NCBI GenBank assembly: GCA_027339745.1
Contig: DAHWNW010000003.1
Span: forward strand, 45,868-109,867
Source: Nitrososphaerota archaeon
GTDB lineage: Archaea; Thermoproteota; Nitrososphaeria; Nitrososphaerales; Gagatemarchaeaceae
Direction: 5' to 3'
Length of the DNA stretch: 64,000 nt
Both the position numbers and the translations under genes were made by a program. Positions 7,833 through 17,538 of this stretch are shown one piece after another. The notes under the pieces were generated by a model. It was not told the origin of the DNA. It ran no database searches and worked only from the letters and a program-made list of their open reading frames with translations. Each line of letters opens with the position of its first letter. The stretch's first letter is position 1.

Positions 7833-9041
7833 GTGAGGGAGTGGATAGAGAGGAAGAGCGAGAACGGCAAGATGCCGGCCCTCTACCACATGGCAGCGTA
7901 TCTCAGGTGGAGAGAGACGAAGGGACTCTCGGTCGACCCGGACCGGTGGGTCGAAGAGTGCAGGAACGGCACCAACAGGACCCTGGTAGAGCACCTGGAG
8001 CCGCTGGAACCGTGCGCCGAGAGTGAAATGTTCGATGGCGACGTGTTCTCCACGCGGCGCAAGTTCTACACCGATATCCGGAGTTTCTACTACAGGCACC
8101 TCGTCCCTCTTCCGCAGTCGAGGCTCGAGGTGGTCAGGAAGGCTGTGAAGGTGAAGGTGCAGGCCCAGGTCACGGCCACCGAGTTTCTGCATATGGCTCA
8201 GAGGGTCCTCGCGACAGAGATGCGTCCCCGGGACAGGTCCATCATGATTTCGATGATCCAGGGGGGCATGGATGCCTCGACCCTGGCCGAGGCGTTCAAC
8301 CACGTGGCGTTCCCCCAGCTCGCGAAACATTTCGGGACGCCCGACTGGAGCAGCTGGGAAGAGCGGAACGTCCCGGTCAGAGTCGACCTGGTCAGGCCGA
8401 AGACAGACTACCAGTTCTACACCTTCCAGGACGCAGACGCCATAGTCGCGCTCAGGGACTACCTCAACGTCAGGAAATCGGTGTTCGGACCCTTGGCGGT
8501 TCGACCCTCCGGCAACCCCCAGGTCATGGACACTTCCGACCCCATCTACGTCACGGAATATGCGGAACAGATAGACGCCAAGTACGTCAGCAGGATGTTC
8601 TACGAGTACGGCGTGAAAGCGGGAGTCAACGTCGTCCCCGGCGAGAGGCTCCCAGCATACAGGGGGGCCTCCAGGCGCTACCCCTCCCATTCGCACGAGG
8701 TGAGGGACACCCTGGTCACCCTGGCGAGGCGCGCCGGGGTGGAGCTCCCGGTCGCCAACTACTTCGTGGGCCACTCCATTGACAAGTACAAGTATGACAA
8801 GTCGCCCTGGGACGACCCGGAGCACTTCAGGGAGCAGCACATGCTCCTCGCCCCGTACCTGAACGTGATCTCTCAGAAAGAGACCCTAGCGAGAGAGAAG
8901 ACCGAACGCGGAATCGGCAGCAGTATGAGGGTGGTCGAGGAGGAGAACAGGGAGCTGGAGGCGAGGGTCCTCCAGGCCGACGACGACAGGAAGAGGCTAG
9001 CTGACCTCTATGCTGAGCTCAGGCGCAGGGGGGTCATCTGA
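7833..9041 (+). CDS. Tyrosine recombinase/integrase with decayed 5' end
   Basis: Archaeal phage-integrase-type site-specific recombinase. The catalytic core lies in the C-terminal half: HEVRDTLVTLARRAGVELP has the HxxR box, FVGHSID the GH box, and KYKYDKSPW probably holds the nucleophilic Tyr. The usual box I Arg is not obvious (GGMDASTLAEAF). A charged coiled coil closes the protein. The track starts at GTG 7833, but coding similarity seems to go further up. ATG 7690 follows a TATA box and encodes MVQTGTNREHGRFTPEWARG; then a frame change near 7755 leads into KPWLLVDQV, ended by TGA at 7779 in the main frame. The N-terminal part therefore looks broken, although the core is intact. Confidence 0.72.
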   Translation: MREWIERKSENGKMPALYHMAAYLRWRETKGLSVDPDRWVEECRNGTNRTLVEHLEPLEPCAESEMFDGDVFSTRRKFYTDIRSFYYRHLVPLPQSRLEVVRKAVKVKVQAQVTATEFLHMAQRVLATEMRPRDRSIMISMIQGGMDASTLAEAFNHVAFPQLAKHFGTPDWSSWEERNVPVRVDLVRPKTDYQFYTFQDADAIVALRDYLNVRKSVFGPLAVRPSGNPQVMDTSDPIYVTEYAEQIDAKYVSRMFYEYGVKAGVNVVPGERLPAYRGASRRYPSHSHEVRDTLVTLARRAGVELPVANYFVGHSIDKYKYDKSPWDDPEHFREQHMLLAPYLNVISQKETLAREKTERGIGSSMRVVEEENRELEARVLQADDDRKRLADLYAELRRRGVI

Positions 9042-9048
9042 CTGCTGG

Positions 9049-10317
9049 TGTGGACCACTCCACAGTAGAAACGCCTCAAGGTATAACGAACAGTAAAGGA
9101 GGAGCCTAAACGATGGTCTACCAGTCGAAGTGGAAGCCCGAGGAAAGTCCGGATCGTGATGGAGTCCATCAACATCTCCATCTCGATGTCTGAGCTCTGC
9201 AGGAGGTACGTAGTCCCGAACACCTTCTACGCGTGGAAGGAGAAGTTCCTGGAAGCAGGGAAGATGGGTCTCTCTGGGGGACTCAGGAAGAACGGTCATG
9301 CCAGCAAGGAGCTCGAGCACGAGAAGGAGAGGCTGAAGACCCTGATCGGGGAGCTGACGATAGCCAACGATTCTCAAAAAAGCGCTGGAAGGGGGGAGAA
9401 GATGACAGCCATCAGGCTGATGCTCGAGAAGGAGATGAGCCTCAGGAGGACCCTCCGATACTCTGGCATGTCGAGCTGCTCGTACTACTACAGGCCGGTA
9501 CCGCGCATTATCCAGCCTGACCCTGCACTCGTTGGGAAGGTCGAAGAGCTCACCGTGGAGAGGCCCTTCTAAGGCACCAGGAGGATGGCAGCTCAGCTCA
9601 CCAGAGAGCTGCATGTCTCGGTGAACCGAAAGAGGGTCCAAAGGGTCTTCCACATGCTGAACTGGAATGAACCCGCCAAGGCGAAGAACCCGATCCTCAG
9701 GTCCTCCGTAAAGGTCGTCAGGGCGTCCAGGCCGTACCAATTCTGGCAGACAGACCTCACCTACATCTGGTGTGGCGACCAAGATAGGTGGTCCTACCTC
9801 TTCAACGTGTTGGACGTCTTCCATCGCGAGTGGCTCGGCTACGCCTTCGAGAGGTCTGCGGTGAAGGAGCATGCGATAATGTCGGTCAACAACGCTCTCG
9901 CTTCTCACGACGAAGCTGTGCCAGGCGGGCTGACCCTCAGGTGTGACAACGGGCCGCAGTACACCTCTCGCGCGTTCAAAGACTCGATGGACGCCCTCGG
10001 CCTCAGGGCGGAGCACATCCTCTACCACACCCCTGAACAGAACGGGTACATCGAGTCCTTCCATAAAGACCTTGAAGAAGGAATACATCTGGACCAGAGA
10101 CTTCCAGAGCCACCGGGAGGCAGAGATCGCAATCGCCGAAGCGTTCGAGGACTACAACCATCGGGGGATTCATTCGTCGCTGGGGTACCTCACGCCGTCA
10201 GAGTACCTGGACGCGTGGAAGCAGGGTAACGTCATTCTGGAGGAGGCGAAGGTGAGCAGTTGACGGCGGAAACTATGAGGCTTGAGGGCCCAGAAACGCA
10301 TAAGGGACGGGTCCACT
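9049..10317 (+). mobile_element. IS3-family insertion sequence, inactive
   Basis: Element of about 1.27 kb with IS3-type OrfA and OrfB remains. Candidate terminal inverted repeats are GTGGACCnnTCC at 9050-9061 on the left and its reverse complement (GGAnnGGTCCAC) at 10305-10316 on the right. I see no clear target duplication. The transposase frame is broken at three points, so the copy should be immobile unless helped in trans. It sits between the recombinase and a winged-helix gene, whose 5' part it may have damaged. Confidence 0.65.
9113..10263 (+). pseudogene. IS3-family transposase (OrfA plus OrfB), broken
   Basis: Starting at ATG 9113 (MVYQSKWKPEE), the OrfA helix-turn-helix continues after a frame change near 9146 as VRIVMESINISISMSELCRR and VVPNTFYAWKEKFLEAG. 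OrfB text (MLEKEMSLRRTLRYSGMS) runs to VERPF, where TAA at 9570 replaces the Tyr codon of the usual PFYGxRRM. The same frame then resumes as GTRRMAAQLTRELHVS. The DDE core is visible: QTDLTYIW, RCDNGPQYTS and NGYIESFHKDL. A one-base shift near 10077 moves the end (KKEYIWTRDFQSHREAE to the TPSEYLDAW end) into another frame. Two frame changes and one stop mark it as a pseudogene. The first change could be a programmed OrfA/OrfB-style shift, but it lies too early for that. Confidence 0.85.
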
Positions 10318-10706
10318 CCAATCGTGGTCTGGGGATTCAAGAGGTAATTCCGGCTGAGGAGGAAGTATGCCGGCCTCTTCATCCGCGCGAAGAGCCTCAA
10401 GTCCTCTTGTCCTCGGGGAACTTCAACAGGATCCTCCGCCATTTTGAGGTCATCGACGAGGGGAGCGGCCGCTCCCCCAGGATGGCCTTCTACCAGATAG
10501 CGGACAACGAGGACAACCTGCGTAGGTGGGAGCGGAAGCTATGCGACGAGTGGAGGTTGGTGGCGAGGATCGAAGAGGGAAACAGGGTCTACTGTCGTAA
10601 GACTGAACTCGGGGAGAACCTGCACAGGATTCTGGAGAGCCACGAGTACGTCGGCCGTCTCTTCGAGGAACTCATCAGGGACAGATTGGCTCCTGGGAAC
10701 TGGTAA
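10260..10706 (+). CDS. Winged-helix DNA-binding-like protein, 5' end doubtful
   Basis: The C-terminal 95 residues (FNRILRHFEVIDEG, then WERKLCDEWRLVARIEEG and TELGENLHRILESHEYVG) resemble the small winged-helix regulators common in Thaumarchaeota. A beta wing is suggested by RIEEGNRVYCRKTELG. The first 50 residues read poorly and overlap the right end of the IS3 element. Another frame across the same bases gives the more protein-like RLRRKYAGLFIRAKSLK, so the IS insertion plus a frame change may have replaced the true N-terminus. It may not be functional as read. It is convergent with the Lrp gene. Confidence 0.5.
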   Translation: MTAETMRLEGPETHKGRVHSNRGLGIQEVIPAEEEVCRPLHPREEPQVLLSSGNFNRILRHFEVIDEGSGRSPRMAFYQIADNEDNLRRWERKLCDEWRLVARIEEGNRVYCRKTELGENLHRILESHEYVGRLFEELIRDRLAPGNW

Positions 10707-10758
10707 TCGCTTCACGCCCAGTCGGCGGAGTGCATATCGGGTTGGATGGTTCCCGGCC

Positions 10759-11208
10759 TCATCCCTTGATTTTCTCCAAAACCATCGATGGGCAGACCTT
10801 CCGGACCCCTTCTATCCTTCCTATCTTGTTCATGAGGACGTGCGAAAGGCGTGCGCTGTCTTCGCACCAGACCTCGATCATTATCATGTGATCTCCGCTG
10901 GTCAGGGCAAGGTACCTGACTTCAGGGAGCGCCTTCAGCTTCTCTGCGATTTCAAGCAGATGGATCGGGTCACCGTCGACTCCGACCAGCGCCGTGCTCT
11001 TCATCCCTAGCTTGTCAGGGTCTACAGAGACAGAGAACCTTGTTATCACCCCCTGCTCCCTGAGCTTAAGAATCTTCTTCCTCACCGTAGACTCGTCGAT
11101 GCCAGTCTTGCGAGATATCTCGGCGTATGACAGGTTGCCATCTTCCTGCAGCAGATGGACTATGCGTAAATCGGAATCTTTCAGCAAGGAAGTTTCCTGC
11201 CATAGCAT
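10759..11208 (-). CDS. Lrp/AsnC family transcriptional regulator
   Basis: Protein of 149 residues with the standard layout: an N-terminal helix-turn-helix (LSYAEISRKTGIDESTVRKK) and a C-terminal RAM ligand/oligomerisation domain (STALVGVDGDP through LALTSGDHMIMIEVW). It should bind DNA as a dimer or octamer and may respond to an amino acid. It is divergent from katG with about 70 bases between the starts, and the AT-rich spacer holds likely promoters for both. Local control of katG or autoregulation is possible but not shown. Confidence 0.92.
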   Translation of the reverse strand: MLWQETSLLKDSDLRIVHLLQEDGNLSYAEISRKTGIDESTVRKKILKLREQGVITRFSVSVDPDKLGMKSTALVGVDGDPIHLLEIAEKLKALPEVRYLALTSGDHMIMIEVWCEDSARLSHVLMNKIGRIEGVRKVCPSMVLEKIKG

Positions 11209-11218
11209 CTTTATTTGA

Positions 11219-13432
<2,214 letters not shown>

Positions 13433-13468
13433 CCAGCGCCTGCACCTTTGGCTTGGCTTGAGAGAAGC

Positions 13469-13651
13469 ATGAAGTGCTACTATTGCGACCAAGACTCTAG
13501 GGGCATCTGTAAGGAATGCGGTCGCGCCAGCTGCAAAGAGCATGCAACGACAACCGTTCATCACCTGCACATGACAACCGGATTCAAGTTTGTCTGTAAT
13601 GTGTGCATCGCGGCATACAAGACTCCGGGGGATACGGTTCCGTCGAAGTGA
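13469..13651 (+). CDS. Small zinc-binding protein (DUF2180-like)
   Basis: Sixty-residue protein full of metal ligands: CYYCD, CKECGRASCKEH, HHLHM and CNVC. The pattern suggests two zinc sites of the B-box or treble-clef type and resembles DUF2180 proteins of archaea. No enzymatic function is implied. The ATG at 13469 is preferred to the track's 13448 start because it begins exactly at the conserved MKCYYC. It lies just downstream of katG, so it may be co-transcribed and linked to oxidative stress; that link is inference. Confidence 0.75.
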   Translation: MKCYYCDQDSRGICKECGRASCKEHATTTVHHLHMTTGFKFVCNVCIAAYKTPGDTVPSK

Positions 13652-14059
13652 ACTGTGCCGGCCTATCCCACACAGTGCGCACTTGTTGTGTTAGACGTCA
13701 GAGAGCGGCTCGCGAATCAGGCAGGGCGCGTTATTTAGGGCGGCGGACGTTTACCTGATGCTGGACTTCGTGGTCGTCGTAACAACGGTCACGATGCGCG
13801 CCTGGGCCCCGGGCCGACGCCGTTTGATTGACCCGACACCATTTCACGGAAGCGTGAGTTCGTTTCGCCTGCATTCACCCTAGTGCACATGCTGTAGAAC
13901 TACCCGCCTTGGTCTTCACGGCACGTCAGTCAAATGTGGCTCGGTCGGAGAATCGGGTGCAACCTGTCTGAGGGCTGTACGTAATTCCATCTCATCTCGA
14001 CAGGGTTGCCAAATCCACCTGATTCCTGACCGTAATCCCCATCCCCCTGATTCGTCAGT
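13652..14059. other. Spacer between katG region and transposase
   Basis: No convincing gene. GCGTTATTTAGGG near 13728-13740 looks like a promoter, and an ATG at about 13759 after it opens a 41-codon frame beginning MLDFVVVVTTVTMRAW. That may be the start of a gene cut off by the later insertion. The rest should hold the left end of the IS element, whose terminal repeat I could not define because the right end is lost. Confidence 0.45.
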
Positions 14060-15286
14060 GTGTACCCAACTAACCAGAGGCATGGGGATGGAGCTGTATC
14101 GGGCTCCGAAGGGTCCTCCCAGAGGAGAGCAAAGGGAGGAAGGGACAAGAAACGTAAACCGATAAGGGAAGAATCTTTTCCAGCGGAGCTGTCTTCCAAA
14201 AGAACGACTTCACGTACATAGACCGAATCGTAGACCCGTTCAGGAAGGAGAGGGCGGGACCGAAGGGGTACCCTCCAAACGCGATGTTCATGGCCCTCCT
14301 CCTGATGTACCTGAAGGAGCTCAGGAGCGTCCTGGGCCTGATAGGCTTCATGAGTTCGAACCCGGAGTGGCTCAGGACGCTGGGCCTGAAGAGGAGGGTC
14401 AACGGGGTCGAGGTCTACTCTGTGCCTGACAGGACCAGGTTCTACAGACTCGCCCGAAGGATCGGCATCGACGGGATGATGCGAATCATCTCCGTCATGG
14501 TGGTCAGGCTGATGCAGAGAGGGGTCAAAGCGAGGAGCGTCTCGTTGGATGCCATCATAATCTCAGCATGGTTCAAAGACTGCAGGATCAGGAATGACGA
14601 GCAGCATCTGAAGAGGTGCAGGCACGAGAAGACGAAGGACAGGGACGCGTCCTGGGGGTACGACCTCCATCGGGACAAGTACGTCTACGGCTACAAGATC
14701 CACGTGTTGCTGGACTCGAAGACAGCCCTCCCCATTGCGCTCACAGTCACAGCGTCGGGATACGGGGAGAACAGGACGGTGCCATGGTTCGTCTCGATGC
14801 TCCTGGTGCTGGGCGTCAGGGTGAGGAAGTTCTTCGCTGACATGGGGTACGACAGCAACCGGACCAGGCTCCTGATCGCCCAGAAGCTGAGGGCGACCCC
14901 GTTCATCTCCCTGCTGGCAAGGAACGCGAAGGGCTCCACCCCCGAGGAGAAGACCGAGGTCCTCCAGACCCAGGTGGAGGAGTTCTCCATCCTCCTCTCT
15001 GACGTCTTCAACACCGATGCTACGAACGCCCCGCGCCTGATGTTCGTCTTCAAGGGGGCTCTCTACTACCTCTACACCTTCACGGACGACCCGACGTTCT
15101 GGGAGCTGTACAACCTCCTGCTCGAGTTCACCAGGAAGAGCGCCGGCGAGATCACTGACCTGCTGGGGAGGAGTGACGTGGAGCCCGAGGTCATCCACGA
15201 GACCATCGAGGCGATCTCCAAGCTCCCCAAGGACGCCTTCATGCCATTCATCAACAGGAGGCGTCTCTTCTCTGTCGCTGGATTCA
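14060..15286 (+). pseudogene. DDE transposase of an IS4/IS5-like element, frameshifted
   Basis: The recognisable frame starts at GTG 14060 (basic N-terminus ending KKRKPIREESFPAELSSK) and moves by -1 near 14198, at CCAAAAG, into NDFTYIDRIVDPFRKERAG. It continues through the track ORF at 14284. The first Asp lies in SVSLDAIIISAWFKD, a second block is KYVYGYKIHVLLDSK, and the next Asp is in FFADMGYDSNRTR. The expected C-terminal Glu block is not recognisable. From about 14930 on, the protein reads unlike a transposase, and at 15287 the frame runs into another gene's remains. The shift site could be a programmed slippery site or simple decay. Confidence 0.7.
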
Positions 15287-15736
15287 ATGGGATACCTGTG
15301 GCACGCAATAAACGGTGCGACATACGGAATAGCCTATACCCTTCTTTTTGGAAGCGGCTCCTGGCTGCTCGCCTTCGGATGGGGCACCTTCGTCTGGTCC
15401 GTCATGATGGCGTCTATGCCAAAGATGATGCCGATGGTGAAGCTTTCCTATCCGAAGTTCATGGTCATACCCCTGATTGCACACTTGGCGATGGCCATGC
15501 CGATTAGCTATTTCGCCCTAAGCTATGTCACGCCCGGAGCGTCGGCGACGAGCCTGCTCGGAGCTTCGCTCAACCACAAACACAACCGTAGCAATCAAAA
15601 TCCCACGGAAGATGCACTACCTCAATTGAACGCCTTCGCTATCAAGCTAAGGAAACTTGTGCATCTCTGGTTTCTCGCTAACTTCCTCTCCTTTGTGAAC
15701 CTTCATGTGCTTGTAAGCTTTGGCGCAGCGCTCTGA
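15287..15736 (+). pseudogene. C-terminal remnant of a small membrane protein
   Basis: In a frame different from the transposase, ATG 15287 opens GYLWHAINGATYGIAYTLLF followed by two or three more hydrophobic helices (WLLAFGWGTFVWSVMM and FMVIPLIAHLAMAMPISYF). The pattern resembles small archaeal or bacterial membrane proteins with repeated His/Gly-rich helices, but I cannot name the family. After about 15560 the sequence is polar and runs backwards into the convergent TRASH regulator. The upstream half seems lost at the transposon junction. Confidence 0.45.
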
Positions 15737-16150
15737 GTTGAAGTAGTACCTGCCTCCGTCGATGTACTCCACGTACGGTTTGCCGACAATGGGAGTGTGG
15801 CAGAACTCGCACTTGAACTGGACCATCATGTAAGAATCCACCGTCGCCCCGTACTCCTCCTTCGCGGTCTTGGTTATGACGAGGCTCGAGTAGCCGGTAA
15901 TCCACTTCACCTCCGAGAGCTTCTTCGAAACCAACTGTCCCAGTTCGTCCGGGTCCCTCGTTTCGACCTTGAGGACCAGAGAGTGAGCGCCCGTCGTCAT
16001 GTAAGTCTCCCTTACCTCCTTCATCGAGTTCAGCTTGCTCACCGCTTCATCGATGCTTGTCGGATCCAGCTGTAGAAGGACGAGGCCCCTGACCTTCCCG
16101 AATATCTTGTCAGGGTCAACTATGAGGGTGAATTTTTTTATCACGCCCAA
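15647..16150 (-). CDS. Lrp/AsnC-like regulator with C-terminal TRASH metal-binding domain
   Basis: The RAM-like ligand domain (GLVLLQLDPTSIDEAVSKL to ITGYSSLVITKTAKEEYG) is followed at about residues 113-150 by a TRASH domain, CEFCHTPIVGKPYVEYID and YYFNSERCAKAYK, whose cysteines are expected to bind a metal such as copper. Such proteins act as metal sensors in archaea. The reverse strand upstream still encodes GVSLPTVRTRVHRLTELG, the recognition half of a helix-turn-helix, but the first helix is unreadable (NPFCAGN) and a stop follows just before tRNA-Gln. The GTG at 16150 therefore gives a protein without its full DNA-binding domain. Either the start is unusual or the gene is truncated. Confidence 0.75.
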   Translation of the reverse strand: MGVIKKFTLIVDPDKIFGKVRGLVLLQLDPTSIDEAVSKLNSMKEVRETYMTTGAHSLVLKVETRDPDELGQLVSKKLSEVKWITGYSSLVITKTAKEEYGATVDSYMMVQFKCEFCHTPIVGKPYVEYIDGGRYYFNSERCAKAYKHMKVHKGEEVSEKPEMHKFP

Positions 16151-16266
16151 CTCCGTCAGGCGATGAACCCTAGTTCTGACGGTAGGGAGGCTGACCCCAT
16201 TCCCCGCACAGAATGGGTTGAGGAACCCCTTCCTCAGCGTTGCGCTAAATCGTGCTGAGAGTTAGA

Positions 16267-16340
16267 TAGCCCGGCTAGGATTCGAACCTAGGTCGAAGGC
16301 TCCAAAGGCCTCCATCCTTGACCAACTAGACGACCGGGCT
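16267..16340 (-). tRNA. tRNA-Gln(UUG)
   Basis: Full cloverleaf on the minus strand: acceptor AGCCCGG/CCGGGCT, anticodon loop CTTTGGA with anticodon TTG, T-arm CCTAG-GTTCGAATCCTAG type. No intron and no encoded CCA. The 74 bases end directly beside the damaged HTH region of the TRASH regulator. Confidence 0.93.
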
Positions 16341-16368
16341 GCGGATGAACGCACGCCGCCGTGGTGAT

Positions 16369-17421
16369 TTAGGCTTGTTTGGCAGCCTTCTCTATCTCCA
16401 TTGCTATCTTGGGGACTGGATCCTCCATCGAATCCAACACCAGTCTCGCTCTCTTGGCCAATCTGATCTTAGACGGACCGGAAAGAAGGCGCCTGGCCTC
16501 TGAGAGCACACTCAGGACGGTGCTTGCCTTCACCAGGAGGCCGACCTTCGCGAGGTACCTGTCGGTATATAGCGGCCCCTGGAACGCTGAGATGGTCGGG
16601 ACTCCCATCAGTGCAGCCTCTGCGTTCATCGTCCCACCCATCCCGATGAACAAGTCCGTGGCTGCCAGCAGGTCATGTCCTCCTACCACCTCCTCAGGAA
16701 CAATGACCTTTGACCCGAACTTGCCCTTCACTTCTTCAACCTGATAGTCATACCTGCAGAGCGCAACTATGTTGGCATGAGGGTATCCCTCGACCAACGA
16801 AGCGAGCACCCTGTCAGACCACCCCAGGTCTGCCCCGGCGAGATATGGTGCGTCGCTCTCCTGCACTCTTACCGTGATTGTGTCCTTAGAACTGTCCAGC
16901 TGAGGGACCGGGCCTGGGATGGGGGGCCTCTTCAGCCAAGCCGCAGGGTCCAGCGCTCTGTAGGTTGTCACCTGGTCCTTCCGGACCCCGAAGTGAGCCC
17001 AAGCGCGGTAAGGTATGACCCAAGGACACATGAGGTGGTGGCTCAAAGGGAGGGAAAGCCTCCCCGCCACTTCTGAGTGAGGTGAGTCGTTCACCGCCAA
17101 GTGCCGAATCCCGAGCCCATAGGCGACCCTGGCGCACACGGCCGACGCTGTGGAGATGGCGACCTGTGGCCCAAACCGCTTGACCAATGGTATCATCTCC
17201 TCCTGGCGCCTGGTGGCCGCGAGAAGCTGTTCCTCTCTGCCCCTGTGCCCTCTCTCGCCTACGAAGGTCAGCTCTAGCCGCGCCCGGTCTGCTAGAGGAG
17301 CCACCTCCCTGTAATTGCGGGAAGTGACAATGACCTCGGCCCCTCTGGTCCTGAGCTCGTTGACGACAGGCCCGAAGAATAGGACCTGTTTCGGTGTCAG
17401 TACGTCGAACCAGACTCTCAT
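16369..17421 (-). CDS. DUF354 family protein (GT-B-like)
   Basis: Member of the archaeal and bacterial DUF354 family, which has a glycosyltransferase GT-B-like or UDP-GlcNAc 2-epimerase-like two-domain fold. The N-terminus MRVWFDVLTPKQVLFFGPVV and the C-terminal GMGGTMNAEAALMGVPTIS (a nucleotide-sugar-binding loop) are typical. The ATG at 17421 is preferred to the track start at 17433, since MRVWFDVLTPKQ is the conserved beginning. Adjacent sugar-nucleotide genes on the other strand suggest a role in glycan synthesis. The substrate is unknown. Confidence 0.88.
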   Translation of the reverse strand: MRVWFDVLTPKQVLFFGPVVNELRTRGAEVIVTSRNYREVAPLADRARLELTFVGERGHRGREEQLLAATRRQEEMIPLVKRFGPQVAISTASAVCARVAYGLGIRHLAVNDSPHSEVAGRLSLPLSHHLMCPWVIPYRAWAHFGVRKDQVTTYRALDPAAWLKRPPIPGPVPQLDSSKDTITVRVQESDAPYLAGADLGWSDRVLASLVEGYPHANIVALCRYDYQVEEVKGKFGSKVIVPEEVVGGHDLLAATDLFIGMGGTMNAEAALMGVPTISAFQGPLYTDRYLAKVGLLVKASTVLSVLSEARRLLSGPSKIRLAKRARLVLDSMEDPVPKIAMEIEKAAKQA

Positions 17422-17538
17422 CACGGGCCTCACGATTACCGACCAGGCTGGTGTATACTAATCCGTTTGCCTCTGTTTCAACGTAAGGCCTTCCTTTCAA
17501 AGTATAATACCGAACTGTTGCTTAGCCAATAGGAGCCT

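Noticed and set aside
7635-8840. 401-residue minus-strand ORF opposite the recombinase
   Set aside because: It is antisense to the recombinase, whose catalytic motifs are clear; this frame has no recognisable domain.
8997-10088. 363-residue minus-strand ORF opposite the IS3 element
   Set aside because: Antisense to the transposase remains; composition is typical of a shadow frame.
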